Below are positions 38,043-45,908 of a stretch of 64,000 nucleotides of DNA, in pieces (position 1 is the stretch's first letter; each line of letters begins with the position of its first letter). The position numbers and the translations under genes were made by a program. This DNA is from Rhodococcus sp. B50 (GTDB taxonomy: Bacteria > Actinomycetota > Actinomycetes > Mycobacteriales > Mycobacteriaceae): positions 1 through 64,000 of the forward strand of contig NZ_WPAG02000003.1 of the NCBI RefSeq assembly GCF_013602415.1. The letters are read 5' to 3'. The notes beneath the pieces are model-generated. The model did not search any database. It had not been told where the DNA came from and saw only the letters and a list, made by a program, of their open reading frames with translations.

Positions 38043-38402
38043 TCACTCCATCTTTTCCGGGTGCGCTGTACCGGCATACCTCAACCACAACGTGCACCGC
38101 TCGACGTCCATCAGATACCAGATTCGCCTGTCGGCAGTGACCTCGTACTGCCACTGCTCCCTCTCACTACCGTTGCGCACCCCGGACGCGAGCGTGCCTT
38201 GGAGCCGGTGATGACGCGTGGTGGGCACTTGCTCGACCTCGCGGCGCCGCATCTCCTCGTAGGCCACCAACGTGTTCGCCGGCGCCTGCCGACACAGCTC
38301 GTCCCAGCCTTTCGCAGCCTCGCGGGTCGCGAACCGCAGCTCCCACAGAGAATCGGAATCGGATGCCGGCAGCGCGACCTGCTTCCCTCGTTCAGGGCTC
38401 AC
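38043..38402 (-). CDS. RelE/ParE-like toxin of a TA pair
   Basis: The GTG at 38402 overlaps the antitoxin stop (GTGA), giving 119 residues: VSPERGKQVALPASDSDSLW, ELRFATREAAKGWDELCRQA, TTRHHRLQGTLASGVRNGSE and QWQYEVTADRRIWYLMDVER. The order (KGW-helix, then HRLKG, then WxYEVxxxxRIWY) fits RelE/YoeB-type fold toxins of actinobacteria, which cleave mRNA or inhibit gyrase. The exact target is unknown. It is longer than a classical RelE at the N-terminus. Confidence 0.7.
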   Translation of the reverse strand: MSPERGKQVALPASDSDSLWELRFATREAAKGWDELCRQAPANTLVAYEEMRRREVEQVPTTRHHRLQGTLASGVRNGSEREQWQYEVTADRRIWYLMDVERCTLWLRYAGTAHPEKME

Positions 38403-38866
38403 AGCTCCGGCACCGGCACAGTTCCGAAATCGCCCTCGGATGGCGTCGACAGGATGCGGGCGAGCTCCGGGTCGGCATACACCTCCGCGGTATGACGCCA
38501 CATCTCGATGGCGCGGGCCGCGAGAGCCGGATTGTCCAGGGATGAGCCTGCGCGCAGCGATGTGATGAGCTCGTTGATGAAGTCGGCGCCTTCCTCGTCG
38601 GAGAGGTAGCTCACCCACGGAAACGCCGCCTCGACGACCGTGCGGACAAGCCCGGGATTGTTCGCGTGCAGCAGGGCATCGACCATGGCCGTCGCCGCTG
38701 TCAGGACCGCACGTTCCTGCTCGGCTCGGGTCGCTGTGATCAGGACCAGATCTTCGTCATCGCGTCGGGTCACGCGCAGCGGGCGTGCGCCTGAGCGCTG
38801 CCACGCCGACAGCGTCGCTTTGCCCTTGTTCTGGATGTCCGAGAACGGAACCTCATGCGCCGACAT
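38399..38866 (-). CDS. Phd-like antitoxin with a long helical C-terminal domain
   Basis: The product has 155 residues. The N-terminus (VPFSDIQNKGKATLSAWQRS then LRVTRRDDEDLVLITATRAE) is the Phd/YefM DNA-binding fold. The unusually long C-terminal half (AMVDALLHANNPGLVRTVVE, AFPWVSYLSDEEGADFINEL) is all-helical and presumably wraps the toxin. The start codon lies within the 10-bp inverted repeat at 38862-38893, so autorepression is likely. Confidence 0.75.
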   Translation of the reverse strand: MSAHEVPFSDIQNKGKATLSAWQRSGARPLRVTRRDDEDLVLITATRAEQERAVLTAATAMVDALLHANNPGLVRTVVEAAFPWVSYLSDEEGADFINELITSLRAGSSLDNPALAARAIEMWRHTAEVYADPELARILSTPSEGDFGTVPVPEL

Positions 38867-38893
38867 ACTTTCAATTTACTTTTAAAGTATGTC
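38862..38893. promoter_or_regulatory. Operator of the Phd/RelE-like TA operon
   Basis: GACATACTTT (38862-38871) and AAAGTATGTC (38884-38893) form a perfect 10-bp inverted repeat with a 12-base AT-rich spacer. It overlaps the antitoxin start codon at 38864-38866. The position suits repression by the antitoxin. Confidence 0.7.
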
Positions 38894-39026
38894 TTCGGCG
38901 AGGTGGTCCTAGGGGTAGGCCGTGCTCGGTGGGAGTCAGCCGAAGTCGACGCCGATCCCGCTTTACCGTGCGCGTCGTTCCAGCGATCGGGTCGAACGCG
39001 CTCGCGGGGTTGAGAGGGTCACTGGC

Positions 39027-39476
39027 TCACGTGTGCCGGCGCTGACGCTGCGTGGGGGCGCTCCTGGTCGTCGTGGAAGCCGGTTCAAGGGTGACCTGCA
39101 CGCTGATCTGAGGTCCTTCTCGCTTGATCTCGACGCGGACCTGCGCCCCCGTAGGCGCCGGGGATGCCTTGTCGAGCAGGTAGGCGCAGATCAGGCGGTC
39201 GTGGATTTCCGGCGCGACGCCGAGTGCGACTGTGCTCGAGATGGCTGCAGCGCCATTCGATGCGCGGAAGGCGGTAACGAGTTCGTCGACGATGCGGTCG
39301 AGCCGCAGCGCGGTTGCTGTGGTCACCTTCTGGCGGCGCACCAGAGTGTTGGGTGCACCCTGTCGGGATGCGACCCATCCTGCGCTGCCGAGTGTGGAGG
39401 TTCGGCGCGCGGCATGGGCACGCCGAAGTGCGGTGGACGCAGTCCGTGCGCGCAGCGGCAGAGACGATCTCGTCAT
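39027..39476 (-). CDS. Hypothetical third gene of an AbiE-like operon
   Basis: The product has 149 residues from the ATG 10 bp behind the nucleotidyltransferase stop, so co-transcription is likely. The N-terminal ~55 residues are Arg/Ala-rich. The centre is helical (RLDRIVDELVTAFRASNGAA) and the end has a strand pattern (RVEIKREGPQISVQVTLEPA) followed by a basic tail. No domain recognised. It may be an accessory DNA- or RNA-binding protein of the neighbouring two-gene system. Confidence 0.5.
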   Translation of the reverse strand: MTRSSLPLRARTASTALRRAHAARRTSTLGSAGWVASRQGAPNTLVRRQKVTTATALRLDRIVDELVTAFRASNGAAAISSTVALGVAPEIHDRLICAYLLDKASPAPTGAQVRVEIKREGPQISVQVTLEPASTTTRSAPTQRQRRHT

Positions 39477-39486
39477 CAGTTCCGCC

Positions 39487-40257
39487 CTATCCGTGGATGT
39501 AACGCTGGATCAGGGCGCTGAAGCGCGCGTGCGCCATGCGCAGGCCGGTAATGCGTTGTCCCTTGTCAGCCATAGTCGCTAAGCCTCGGAGGACACGCGC
39601 GGCGTCTTTTCGAGAACCTGTGCAGGGTTGGTCGAGTTTCCAGACCCGGAGGTCGTCTCGGTGTTGGTGGACGATGGCCATCAACGAGCTCAAGTCTTCG
39701 ACATCCTTCGGGTGATGGCGGCTGTTCCAGGCGAGCGCTTTGAGCACGACCGCCGATTCCACGTCCGGTATGCATACGGTGAACGTGGTGGACTCACCGT
39801 TGTAGAGCTGGGCGTGGACCGTCACATCGAGCGGCTGGGAGTGCAGGGCCAGGGACAGTCCGGGAATGGCGTCGAAGCCGAATTTCTTGTCGCCGAGGAA
39901 TTTTGTTTCTCGTCCTTGGCCGGAGGTCGCTGGTACCAGCAGGTCGACTGCGAGGGGATGGTCGGGATCGCCGGAGGGAGCCTCCCATCTGTTCCCCCGG
40001 ACGCGCGTGTATCCGCGGCCTACGAGTTTGGTGTCGAGGTCGGGACTTCCTGCGATTTCTGGCGAGATGCCGGCGTCCGCGTCGGCGGTGGCACGTTGGT
40101 GTGCGTCGCTGGTGGGATAGACGTAGGTGAGCAGATGGACCATGTGGCCACCGATGACCCTATAGTCGAGACCTGCGGCTGCGGCGGCCAGGTCCGCAAG
40201 GGCGCGAAGACCGAGATCGGCTGCGTTCGATGCTGATTGGACGACGATGTCGGTCAC
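39487..40257 (-). CDS. AbiEii-like nucleotidyltransferase (type IV TA toxin candidate)
   Basis: The product has 256 residues. The nucleotidyltransferase signature is seen as YRVIGGHMVHLLTYV (GG motif) followed by QRATADADAGIS (D-x-D region), then the third acidic region PLAVDLLVPATSG. The C-terminal half (SAVVLKALAWNSRHHPKDVE, DLSSLMAIVHQHRDD) resembles the AbiEii/AbiGii nucleotidyltransferase helper domain. In AbiE systems this protein stops growth, probably by modifying tRNA, after phage attack. It is preceded by the HTH partner (10-bp gap). Confidence 0.75.
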   Translation of the reverse strand: MTDIVVQSASNAADLGLRALADLAAAAAGLDYRVIGGHMVHLLTYVYPTSDAHQRATADADAGISPEIAGSPDLDTKLVGRGYTRVRGNRWEAPSGDPDHPLAVDLLVPATSGQGRETKFLGDKKFGFDAIPGLSLALHSQPLDVTVHAQLYNGESTTFTVCIPDVESAVVLKALAWNSRHHPKDVEDLSSLMAIVHQHRDDLRVWKLDQPCTGSRKDAARVLRGLATMADKGQRITGLRMAHARFSALIQRYIHG

Positions 40258-40266
40258 TGCCGGCGG

Positions 40267-41277
40267 CTATCTACGTACCGCGCCATGAAGGATCGCGTCC
40301 TGTAGGTGTTCGGCTGCGTCGAGTGCGTCTGTTCCTTCACCATGCATCACATCGTGCAGCGCAATGATCGGGTCGACGAAGTCGGGGGTCGAGTCGGTGA
40401 GGACTGCGGCGGTATGCCAGAGGGTGGGATCTTCCGGGACGGTTGCTGTGAATGTGTACTCCTCGCGTGAAGCGACGCTGAAGCCGGCAGGAACGAAATC
40501 GAGAAGTTCGCGCATATAAATAGCCGCAGTGACCGGCATGCGCCAGGGAGCGTAATGGTCGGCGGCGATGTCTCCTGTCTGGAGGCAGTCGATGTCCATG
40601 TCGCGGCACAGCTGTCGTGCGTGGGTGATCTGCCCAGTGGGCGCGTCGAGTCCGTACCAGTAGGTGCAGGCACCTCCCGGGCCTGGATATTCGTCGAGGA
40701 AGCGGGTCAACAGCTCCTGCCGCCGGTGGACCGTCCAGCCGCCTTCTGCCGGTTCGACATACTCGTGGCCTTTGAGAGCTTTCGACACAGCCTGGGGTGT
40801 GGTGTGCAGATGATTGGCCACAATCGTCTGGGGCAGCGGTTGGGGGGACAAGAGCAGGAGGCGTTCGATCGCCCACCGGATCCACGGCGGTCGCCCCCTG
40901 CGGCGGAGCGGTATGTGGTCGGGTGTGGGTTGATTGATCGTCGTGGAGTAGTCGGTGCCGTCGACGATCAGACGCCGTTCATCTACAGCGAGGAGGTGGA
41001 CGACCGAAGCGTGGGCCAGCTGCGTGAGATGTGAAGTGGCGCGGGCGACAACGAGAAAGAGCTTCACGTCGCGTTGCTTGTTATGTTGCGCGTCGACAAG
41101 TTTTTTCAGGGCGCTGGGTGTGGGCGGCGACGCAGACGCTTTCATTCGCACGGGTAGTGCCTGCCGACCTGGCGGGGTGAGCACCCAATCCGCGAGCGAG
41201 CCGTTCGTTTCCGCCCGGAAGTCGGCAGCGCGAAGCACGCTCAGCGCGTCTGTGATCAGGTCGCTTGTCGACTGCAT
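40267..41277 (-). CDS. AbiEi-like winged-helix partner of the nucleotidyltransferase
   Basis: The product has 336 residues. A winged HTH is visible at ~130-190 (QPLPQTIVANHLHTTPQAVS, KALKGHEYVEPAEGG, with WTVHRRQELLTRFL). The C-terminal domain (GACTYWYGLDAPTGQITHAR, GDIAADHYAPWRMPVTAAIY, LLDFVPAGF) is the transcription-factor-type antitoxin part seen in AbiEi-like proteins. The N-terminal ~100 residues include a restriction-endonuclease-like strand pattern (VKLFLVVARATSHLTQLAHA) but no complete catalytic triad that I can defend. It probably represses the operon and antagonises the toxin. Confidence 0.65.
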   Translation of the reverse strand: MQSTSDLITDALSVLRAADFRAETNGSLADWVLTPPGRQALPVRMKASASPPTPSALKKLVDAQHNKQRDVKLFLVVARATSHLTQLAHASVVHLLAVDERRLIVDGTDYSTTINQPTPDHIPLRRRGRPPWIRWAIERLLLLSPQPLPQTIVANHLHTTPQAVSKALKGHEYVEPAEGGWTVHRRQELLTRFLDEYPGPGGACTYWYGLDAPTGQITHARQLCRDMDIDCLQTGDIAADHYAPWRMPVTAAIYMRELLDFVPAGFSVASREEYTFTATVPEDPTLWHTAAVLTDSTPDFVDPIIALHDVMHGEGTDALDAAEHLQDAILHGAVRR

Positions 41278-41490
41278 GGCACCTACCAGATCTATAAACC
41301 ATATGCAAACAACCTATAGTGTAGACGATTGGATTACGTTGATCGACGCGCCGCGCTGAATCCACACGCGGGCACACAAGAGTTCTGCGTCAGAGCTGCA
41401 GTCTCGGCGGTAGATGGCAGTGAAGAGTCTGCGAGACGGTCCTGCGCCGATGGCGGCCGTAGCCCGGTTTGCCCGCTGATTCGATCACTG

Positions 41491-41500
41491 TCAATATTGA
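41491..41500. promoter_or_regulatory. ArsR operator candidate
   Basis: TCAATATTGA is a perfect 10-bp palindrome ending 4 bases before the arsR GTG. Its TCAA-TTGA half-sites match the usual ArsR/SmtB operator style. The next bases (TCGATTCAAACTGATA) contain a degenerate repeat of the half-site. Confidence 0.5.
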
Positions 41501-41503
41501 TGG

Positions 41504-41902
41504 GTGTCGATTCAAACTGATAGCGGTGACCTTTGTTGTGCACCACTGGTACGGGAACCTCTGACGGAGGACTGGGCCGGGGAGCTGGCTCGGATGTTCA
41601 AGGCGATCGGAGACCCGGTGCGCCTACGGATGCTCAGCCTGATCGCCAGCCACGAGGGCGGCGAAAGCTGCGTGTGCGACATCAGCCCGGCCTTCGACCT
41701 GTCCCAGCCGACCATCTCGCATCACCTCAAGGTGCTGCGCGAAGCCGGTCTGCTCGACTGCGAACGCCGCGGAACGTGGGTGTACTACCGGGTGATCCCC
41801 TCGGCCTTGACCCAGTTGTCGGCCGTGCTGTCCCCGGAACGCGGAGTCGTACCGGGCTCGGACTGCGCCGTCGTCGACAATGCCGCGGAGGCAACGCGAT
41901 GA
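41504..41902 (+). CDS. arsR: ArsR-family arsenic-responsive repressor
   Basis: The GTG at 41504 gives 132 residues. A winged HTH is present (ARMFKAIGDPVRLRMLSLIA, then SQPTISHHLKVLREAGLLDC), with the metalloid-sensing CVCDI motif at the start of the recognition region plus CC near the N-terminus. It should repress the ars operon until As(III) binds. Its stop overlaps the acr3 start (ATGA). The operator candidate TCAATATTGA lies directly upstream. Confidence 0.92.
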   Translation: MSIQTDSGDLCCAPLVREPLTEDWAGELARMFKAIGDPVRLRMLSLIASHEGGESCVCDISPAFDLSQPTISHHLKVLREAGLLDCERRGTWVYYRVIPSALTQLSAVLSPERGVVPGSDCAVVDNAAEATR

Positions 41903-42996
41903 CCACGACGAACACCGAGCACCCGGCGGTCGTCGGGAAGATGTCGACCCTCGACCGATTCCTGGCCGTGTGGATCGGCGCCGCCATCGTCGTCGGCCTG
42001 CTACTGGGCCGGATGATCCCCGGACTCGGTGAAGCATTGAGCTTCATCGAGATCGACGGCATCTCCCTGCCGATCGCCCTCGGCCTGCTGATCATGATGT
42101 ACCCGGTGCTGGCAAAGGTGCGCTACGACCGCCTCGACACCGTCACCGGCGACCGCAAACTCCTCATCAGTTCCCTGATCCTGAACTGGATCCTCGGACC
42201 CGCCCTGATGTTCGCCCTCGCCTGGCTTATGCTGCCGGATCTGCCCGAGTACCGCACCGGCCTGATCATCGTCGGTCTCGCGCGGTGCATCGCCATGGTC
42301 ATCATCTGGAACGACCTCGCGTGCGGGGACCGCGAGGTCGCGGCGGTGCTGGTGGCGATCAACTCCGTCTTCCAGGTGATCATGTTCGCCGTCCTCGGCT
42401 GGTTCTACCTATCGGTGCTTCCCGGCTGGCTCGGTCTCGAACAGGCCGCCCTCGATGTCTCGCCGTGGCAGATCGCCAAGTCGGTGCTGATCTTCCTCGG
42501 CATCCCCCTGATCGCCGGTTTCCTCACCCGCCACTTCGGCGAAAAGGCCAAGGGCCGTGAGTGGTACGAGGACACCTTCCTGCCGAAGATCGGGCCGTGG
42601 GCGCTGTACGGTCTGCTGTTCACCATCGTGATCCTATTCGCGTTGCAGGGCGAGCAGATCACCTCCCAGCCGCTCGACGTCGTGCGGATCGCGCTGCCGC
42701 TGCTGGCGTACTTCGCGATCATGTGGGGCGGGGGTTATCTGTTCGGCGCCGCGATCGGCCTCGGCTACGAGCGCACCACCACCTTGGCGTTCACCGCGGC
42801 GGGCAACAATTTCGAACTGGCCATCGCCGTGGCGATCGGCACTTTCGGGGTGACCTCCGGGCAGGCACTGGCCGGAGTGGTCGGACCGCTCATCGAGGTT
42901 CCCGTCCTCGTCGCTTTGGTGTACGTCTCCCTCGCCCTGCGCAACCGCTTCACCCGCCGTGAGTCGGCACACCTGCCCGCATCGAAAGAGGTTTGA
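41899..42996 (+). CDS. acr3: ACR3-type arsenite efflux permease
   Basis: The ATG at 41899 is within the arsR stop overlap; 365 residues with ten hydrophobic helices. Family features include RFLAVWIGAAIVVGLLLGRM, LGLLIMMYPVLAKVRYDRL, GLARCIAMVIIWNDLACGDR (the conserved Cys used in arsenite transport) and TTTLAFTAAGNNFELAIAVA (the conserved Glu region). It exports As(III) across the plasma membrane. Full length, with no disruption. Confidence 0.95.
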   Translation: MTTTNTEHPAVVGKMSTLDRFLAVWIGAAIVVGLLLGRMIPGLGEALSFIEIDGISLPIALGLLIMMYPVLAKVRYDRLDTVTGDRKLLISSLILNWILGPALMFALAWLMLPDLPEYRTGLIIVGLARCIAMVIIWNDLACGDREVAAVLVAINSVFQVIMFAVLGWFYLSVLPGWLGLEQAALDVSPWQIAKSVLIFLGIPLIAGFLTRHFGEKAKGREWYEDTFLPKIGPWALYGLLFTIVILFALQGEQITSQPLDVVRIALPLLAYFAIMWGGGYLFGAAIGLGYERTTTLAFTAAGNNFELAIAVAIGTFGVTSGQALAGVVGPLIEVPVLVALVYVSLALRNRFTRRESAHLPASKEV

Positions 42997-42999
42997 TCC

Positions 43000-43413
43000 G
43001 TGAGCACACCGAGTGTGTTGTTCGTCTGTGTCCACAACGCCGGCCGCTCGCAGATGGCCGCCGGTTTCCTCACCGCTCTCGCCGGGGACCGGATCGAGGT
43101 GCGCTCGGCCGGCAGCGCACCGGCCGATCAGGTCAATCCGGCCGCGGTCGCGGCGATGGCCGAGGTCGGCATCGACATCTCCGAGCAGAATCCGAAGATC
43201 CTCACCACCGAGGCGGTGCACGCCTCCGATGTGGTGATCACGATGGGATGCGGGGACACCTGCCCGGTGTTCCCGGGCAAGTCCTACCGGGACTGGGTGC
43301 TCGACGATCCGGCCGGTCAAGGCGTCGAGGCGGTGCGCCCGATCCGCGACGAGATCAAGGCCAAGGTCGAAGCCCTCGTCGCCGAGTTGACCACCCCGTC
43401 CACCCCGCGCTGA
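43000..43413 (+). CDS. arsC: Arsenate reductase (low-MW phosphatase fold, mycothiol type)
   Basis: The GTG at 43000, 3 bp after acr3, gives 137 residues. The P-loop FVCVHNAGRSQMA (C-x5-R-S) and a second conserved cysteine pair in MGCGDTCPVFPGK, with the general acid in YRDWVLDDPAG, are all present. This set is typical of ArsC proteins that reduce As(V) to As(III), with mycothiol/mycoredoxin in actinobacteria. It feeds arsenite to Acr3. Complete. Confidence 0.92.
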   Translation: MSTPSVLFVCVHNAGRSQMAAGFLTALAGDRIEVRSAGSAPADQVNPAAVAAMAEVGIDISEQNPKILTTEAVHASDVVITMGCGDTCPVFPGKSYRDWVLDDPAGQGVEAVRPIRDEIKAKVEALVAELTTPSTPR

Positions 43414-43429
43414 CCTGCGCGGTTCTTCG

Positions 43430-44477
43430 ATGACGACGAACGTCGAGGTGCTTGTGATCGGTGGTGGGCAGGCGGGTCTGGCTGCCGGTTACTACCTGCG
43501 CCGGGCTGGGCACCGCTTCGTGATCCTCGACGATCAGCACAGCCCGGGCGGGGCGTGGCCGCACATGTGGCCGTCGCTGCGGCTGTTCTCCCCGGCGGAC
43601 TTCGCGTCGCTGCCGGGGTGGCCGATGCCGCGGTGGCCGGACGGTTTCCCGCCGGCACGTCATGTCGGGGACTATCTCACCGGCTACGAAGCCCGCTACG
43701 GCCTGCCGATCGAGCGGCCGGTGCGGGTGCAGGCGGTGCGCCGCGACGGCCCCGCTCTGCTGGTCGACACCGACCGTGGGCAGTGGCGGGCGCATCGGGT
43801 GATCAGTGCCACCGGCACCTGGCAGCGACCGTTTCGGCCGAGCTATCCGGGCGCGGGTCTGTTCGCCGGGCGGCAACTGCACACCGTCGACTACCGCACC
43901 CCGACCGAGTTCACCGGCGCCGATGTCGTCGTGGTCGGGGGTGGTAACTCCGCGGCTCAGCTCGTCGCCGAGATCTCCACCGTCGCGGCGACCACGTGGG
44001 TCACCAACCCGTCCGCCGCGGTTCCTGCCCGATGGTGTCGACGGCCGGGCCTTGTTCGAGCTCGCCTCCCGCCGTGCGGTGGCCTTGGCTGCGGGCCGGC
44101 CCGATCCCGGTGGCATCGCCGCCCTCGGGGACATCGTGATGGTTCCGGAGGTCCTCGCTGCACGTGAGCGCGGCGTCTTGACCGCGCTGCCGATGTTCGA
44201 TCGGCTCACCGTCGACGGCATCGCCTGGGGTGAGCGTCACCAGCGGGCTGATGTCGTGGTGTGGGCCACGGGTTTTCGGCCTGCCCTCGCGCATCTGCGG
44301 CCGTTGCGGTTGCGCGATCACACGGGCACGGTGCCGGTCGGCGGTACCCGCTCGTTGAAGGAGCCGCGCTTGCATCTGCTCGGTTACGGCGATTGGACCG
44401 GTCCCGGTTCGGCCACCATCCTCGGCGTCGGCCGCACCGCCAAGGCTGCCGTCGCCGACCTCGATCTCGACAATTGA
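43430..44477 (+). pseudogene. arsO: ArsO-like flavin-dependent monooxygenase, one-base frameshift
   Basis: The start at 43430 gives an FAD-binding Rossmann motif (VLVIGGGQAGLAAGYYLRRA) and PGGAWPHMWPSLRLFSPADF, then a second nucleotide-binding motif (VVVVGGGNSAAQLVAEI). The frame is lost near 44006 and resumes one base over as RPPRFLPDGVDGRALFELAS ... VVWATGFRPALAHLRPLRLR, ending at 44477. One extra A in ACCAACC would explain it (VTTRPPRFLPDG expected). ArsO-type proteins accompany ars operons and are thought to act on methylated or oxidised arsenic. Otherwise well conserved, so either very recent damage or a sequencing error. Confidence 0.8.
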
Positions 44478-44499
44478 CCTGCGTGAAAGGGCCTCGCCT

Positions 44500-44907
44500 G
44501 TGAGCACACCCTCGGTGTTGTTCGTCTGTGCGAAGAACGGCGGAAAATCCCAGATGGCCGCCGGGCTGATGAAAGCCGCTGCCGGCGACACCGTCGCGGT
44601 GCACTCCGCCGGCACGAAACCCGGTACCAGCATCAACGCCTTGGCGGCCGAGGTGCTGCTCGAAGTCGGCGTCGATATCACCGGGGAGATCCCGAGACCG
44701 GTCGATCCGCACTTGGTCCGCGATGTCGATTTGGTGGTCACCCTCGGCCGCGAGGCTCGTCTCGAGCCGGTGGCCGGGACGCGGTTCGAGAACTGGGACA
44801 CCGATGAGCCGTCCGAACGCGGCATCGACGGCATCGAACGGATGCGGTTGGTCCGCGACGACATCGCCGCTCGTGTCGCCGACCTCGCCGAGCGGCTTCG
44901 TCGCTGA
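44500..44907 (+). CDS. Second ArsC-like phosphatase-fold protein with altered P-loop
   Basis: The GTG at 44500 gives 135 residues starting with the same seven codons' wording as the first arsC (STPSVLFVC). The P-loop here is FVCAKNGGKSQMA: the invariant Arg of C-x5-R is replaced by Lys, and the GCGDTCP cysteine pair is absent (TLGREARLEPVAG instead). The general acid FENWDTDEPSERG is kept. Similar proteins recur in actinobacterial ars operons; activity as arsenate reductase is doubtful. It is the last gene of the operon, followed by a strong hairpin. Confidence 0.8.
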   Translation: MSTPSVLFVCAKNGGKSQMAAGLMKAAAGDTVAVHSAGTKPGTSINALAAEVLLEVGVDITGEIPRPVDPHLVRDVDLVVTLGREARLEPVAGTRFENWDTDEPSERGIDGIERMRLVRDDIAARVADLAERLRR

Positions 44908-44915
44908 CGACATCG

Positions 44916-44947
44916 ATGTCGGCCACCCGAACCTGGGTGGCCGACAT
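44916..44947. terminator. Bidirectional terminator between convergent ars genes
   Basis: ATGTCGGCCACCC (44916-44928) pairs perfectly over 13 bp with GGGTGGCCGACAT (44935-44947) around a GAACCT loop. It sits 8 bp after the plus-strand ars operon and 12 bp before the end of the minus-strand cadI-like gene. Confidence 0.85.
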
Positions 44948-44959
44948 GAGGTGGGTTGT

Positions 44960-45451
44960 TCAGCAGCAGGACGTTGTAGTTGGGGTCTGCTGCGTCCCTT
45001 CGGTCGGGGCGGTGGCGGTGCCGCAGCACACGCCGCCTTCGGCGGGGGCCGGGTCGTCGAGGTGCTGTGGGCTCGAGCCGAAGGTGTCCGAATCGGCGAG
45101 GACGGTGTAGACCTCCCATTTCTCCCCGGCGGGGCCGGTGACCCACACCTTGTCCTGGGTGGCGAAGCAGCAGGTGGTGCCGATCTCCTCGTCGGTGAAC
45201 AGTCCTTCGCCGGTCAGGCGGGCGATCTCGGCGTGGACCTTCTCGCTCGATTCGACCTCCACTCCGAGGTGGTTGATGGTGCCGCCCTTGCCGGGGTTCT
45301 CGAGCAGTACGAGCTTGAGCGGCGGTTCGGTGATCGCGAAGTTCGCATAACCGGGCTTGAGCTTGGCCGGTTCGACACCGAACAGTTTGGTGTAGAAGGC
45401 GACCGCTTCGGTCAGGTCGTCGACGTTGAGGGCGAGTTGTGCGCGGGACAT
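44960..45451 (-). CDS. cadI: CadI/ArsI-like VOC-fold metalloid-responsive lyase
   Basis: The ATG at 45451 gives 163 residues: MSRAQLALNVDDLTEAVAFY, KLFGVEPAKLKPGYANFAIT, LKLVLLENPGKGGTINHLGV, TGEGLFTDEEIGTTCCFATQ, KVWVTGPAGEKWEVYTVLAD. The glyoxalase/VOC fold with the vicinal CysCys in TTCCFA is the feature of ArsI C-As lyases (which demethylate organoarsenicals) and of CadI. Extra CysCys pairs lie in the tail (GVCCGTA, TTSCC), suggesting a flexible metal-binding end. It is divergent from its likely repressor at 45549. Confidence 0.85.
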   Translation of the reverse strand: MSRAQLALNVDDLTEAVAFYTKLFGVEPAKLKPGYANFAITEPPLKLVLLENPGKGGTINHLGVEVESSEKVHAEIARLTGEGLFTDEEIGTTCCFATQDKVWVTGPAGEKWEVYTVLADSDTFGSSPQHLDDPAPAEGGVCCGTATAPTEGTQQTPTTTSCC

Positions 45452-45469
45452 GACATCCTCCACCTGTGT

Positions 45470-45525
45470 GACATATATCGAAGTACTGGGCGCCTACAGA
45501 ATGCGCCACCTTTTCGACGTATGTC
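45470..45525. promoter_or_regulatory. Inverted-repeat operator between cadI-like gene and divergent arsR
   Basis: GACATATATCGAA (45470-45482) and TTCGACGTATGTC (45513-45525) are inverted copies differing at two of 13 positions. They bracket the divergent promoter region, with centres about 43 bp apart. Binding by the ArsR/CmtR protein encoded at 45549 is the obvious inference. Confidence 0.65.
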
Positions 45526-45548
45526 AAGAAAGTAGATAAGCTCGAAGG

Positions 45549-45908
45549 ATGCCGAAAGCCCTACCCGTCATCGACGTCAGCGCCCCCATCTGTTGCGCGC
45601 CGGTCTCGGCCGCCCCCATGAGCGACGATGCGGCCCTCGAACTCGCCCTGCGGTTGAAGGCCCTCGCGGACCCGGTCCGCATCAAACTCGTGTCGATCCT
45701 GCTCACCGCCGACGACGGCGAAGTGTGCACCTGCGATCTCGCCACCGGCGTCGACCTGACCGAATCCACCGTCAGTCACCACCTCGGCCAGCTCCGCAAG
45801 GCCGGCATGGTCGAATCCGAACGACGTGGGATGAACGTCTTCCACCGCGCCCGCACCGAAGCCCTCGACGCGTTACGTGCGGTGCTGGACCCGAACTGCT
45901 GCCGCTGA
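45549..45908 (+). CDS. ArsR/CmtR-family metal(loid) repressor
   Basis: The product has 119 residues. The N-terminal tail carries CysCys (SAPICCAP), the HTH reads TESTVSHHLGQLRKAGMVES, the sensor motif is EVCTCDL, and DPNCC sits at the C-terminus. The three cysteine clusters suggest As(III) or Cd(II) sensing. It is divergent from the cadI/arsI-like gene and shares the operator at 45470-45525, so it most likely controls that gene and itself. A partial duplicate of this gene is at 47520. Confidence 0.9.
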   Translation: MPKALPVIDVSAPICCAPVSAAPMSDDAALELALRLKALADPVRIKLVSILLTADDGEVCTCDLATGVDLTESTVSHHLGQLRKAGMVESERRGMNVFHRARTEALDALRAVLDPNCCR

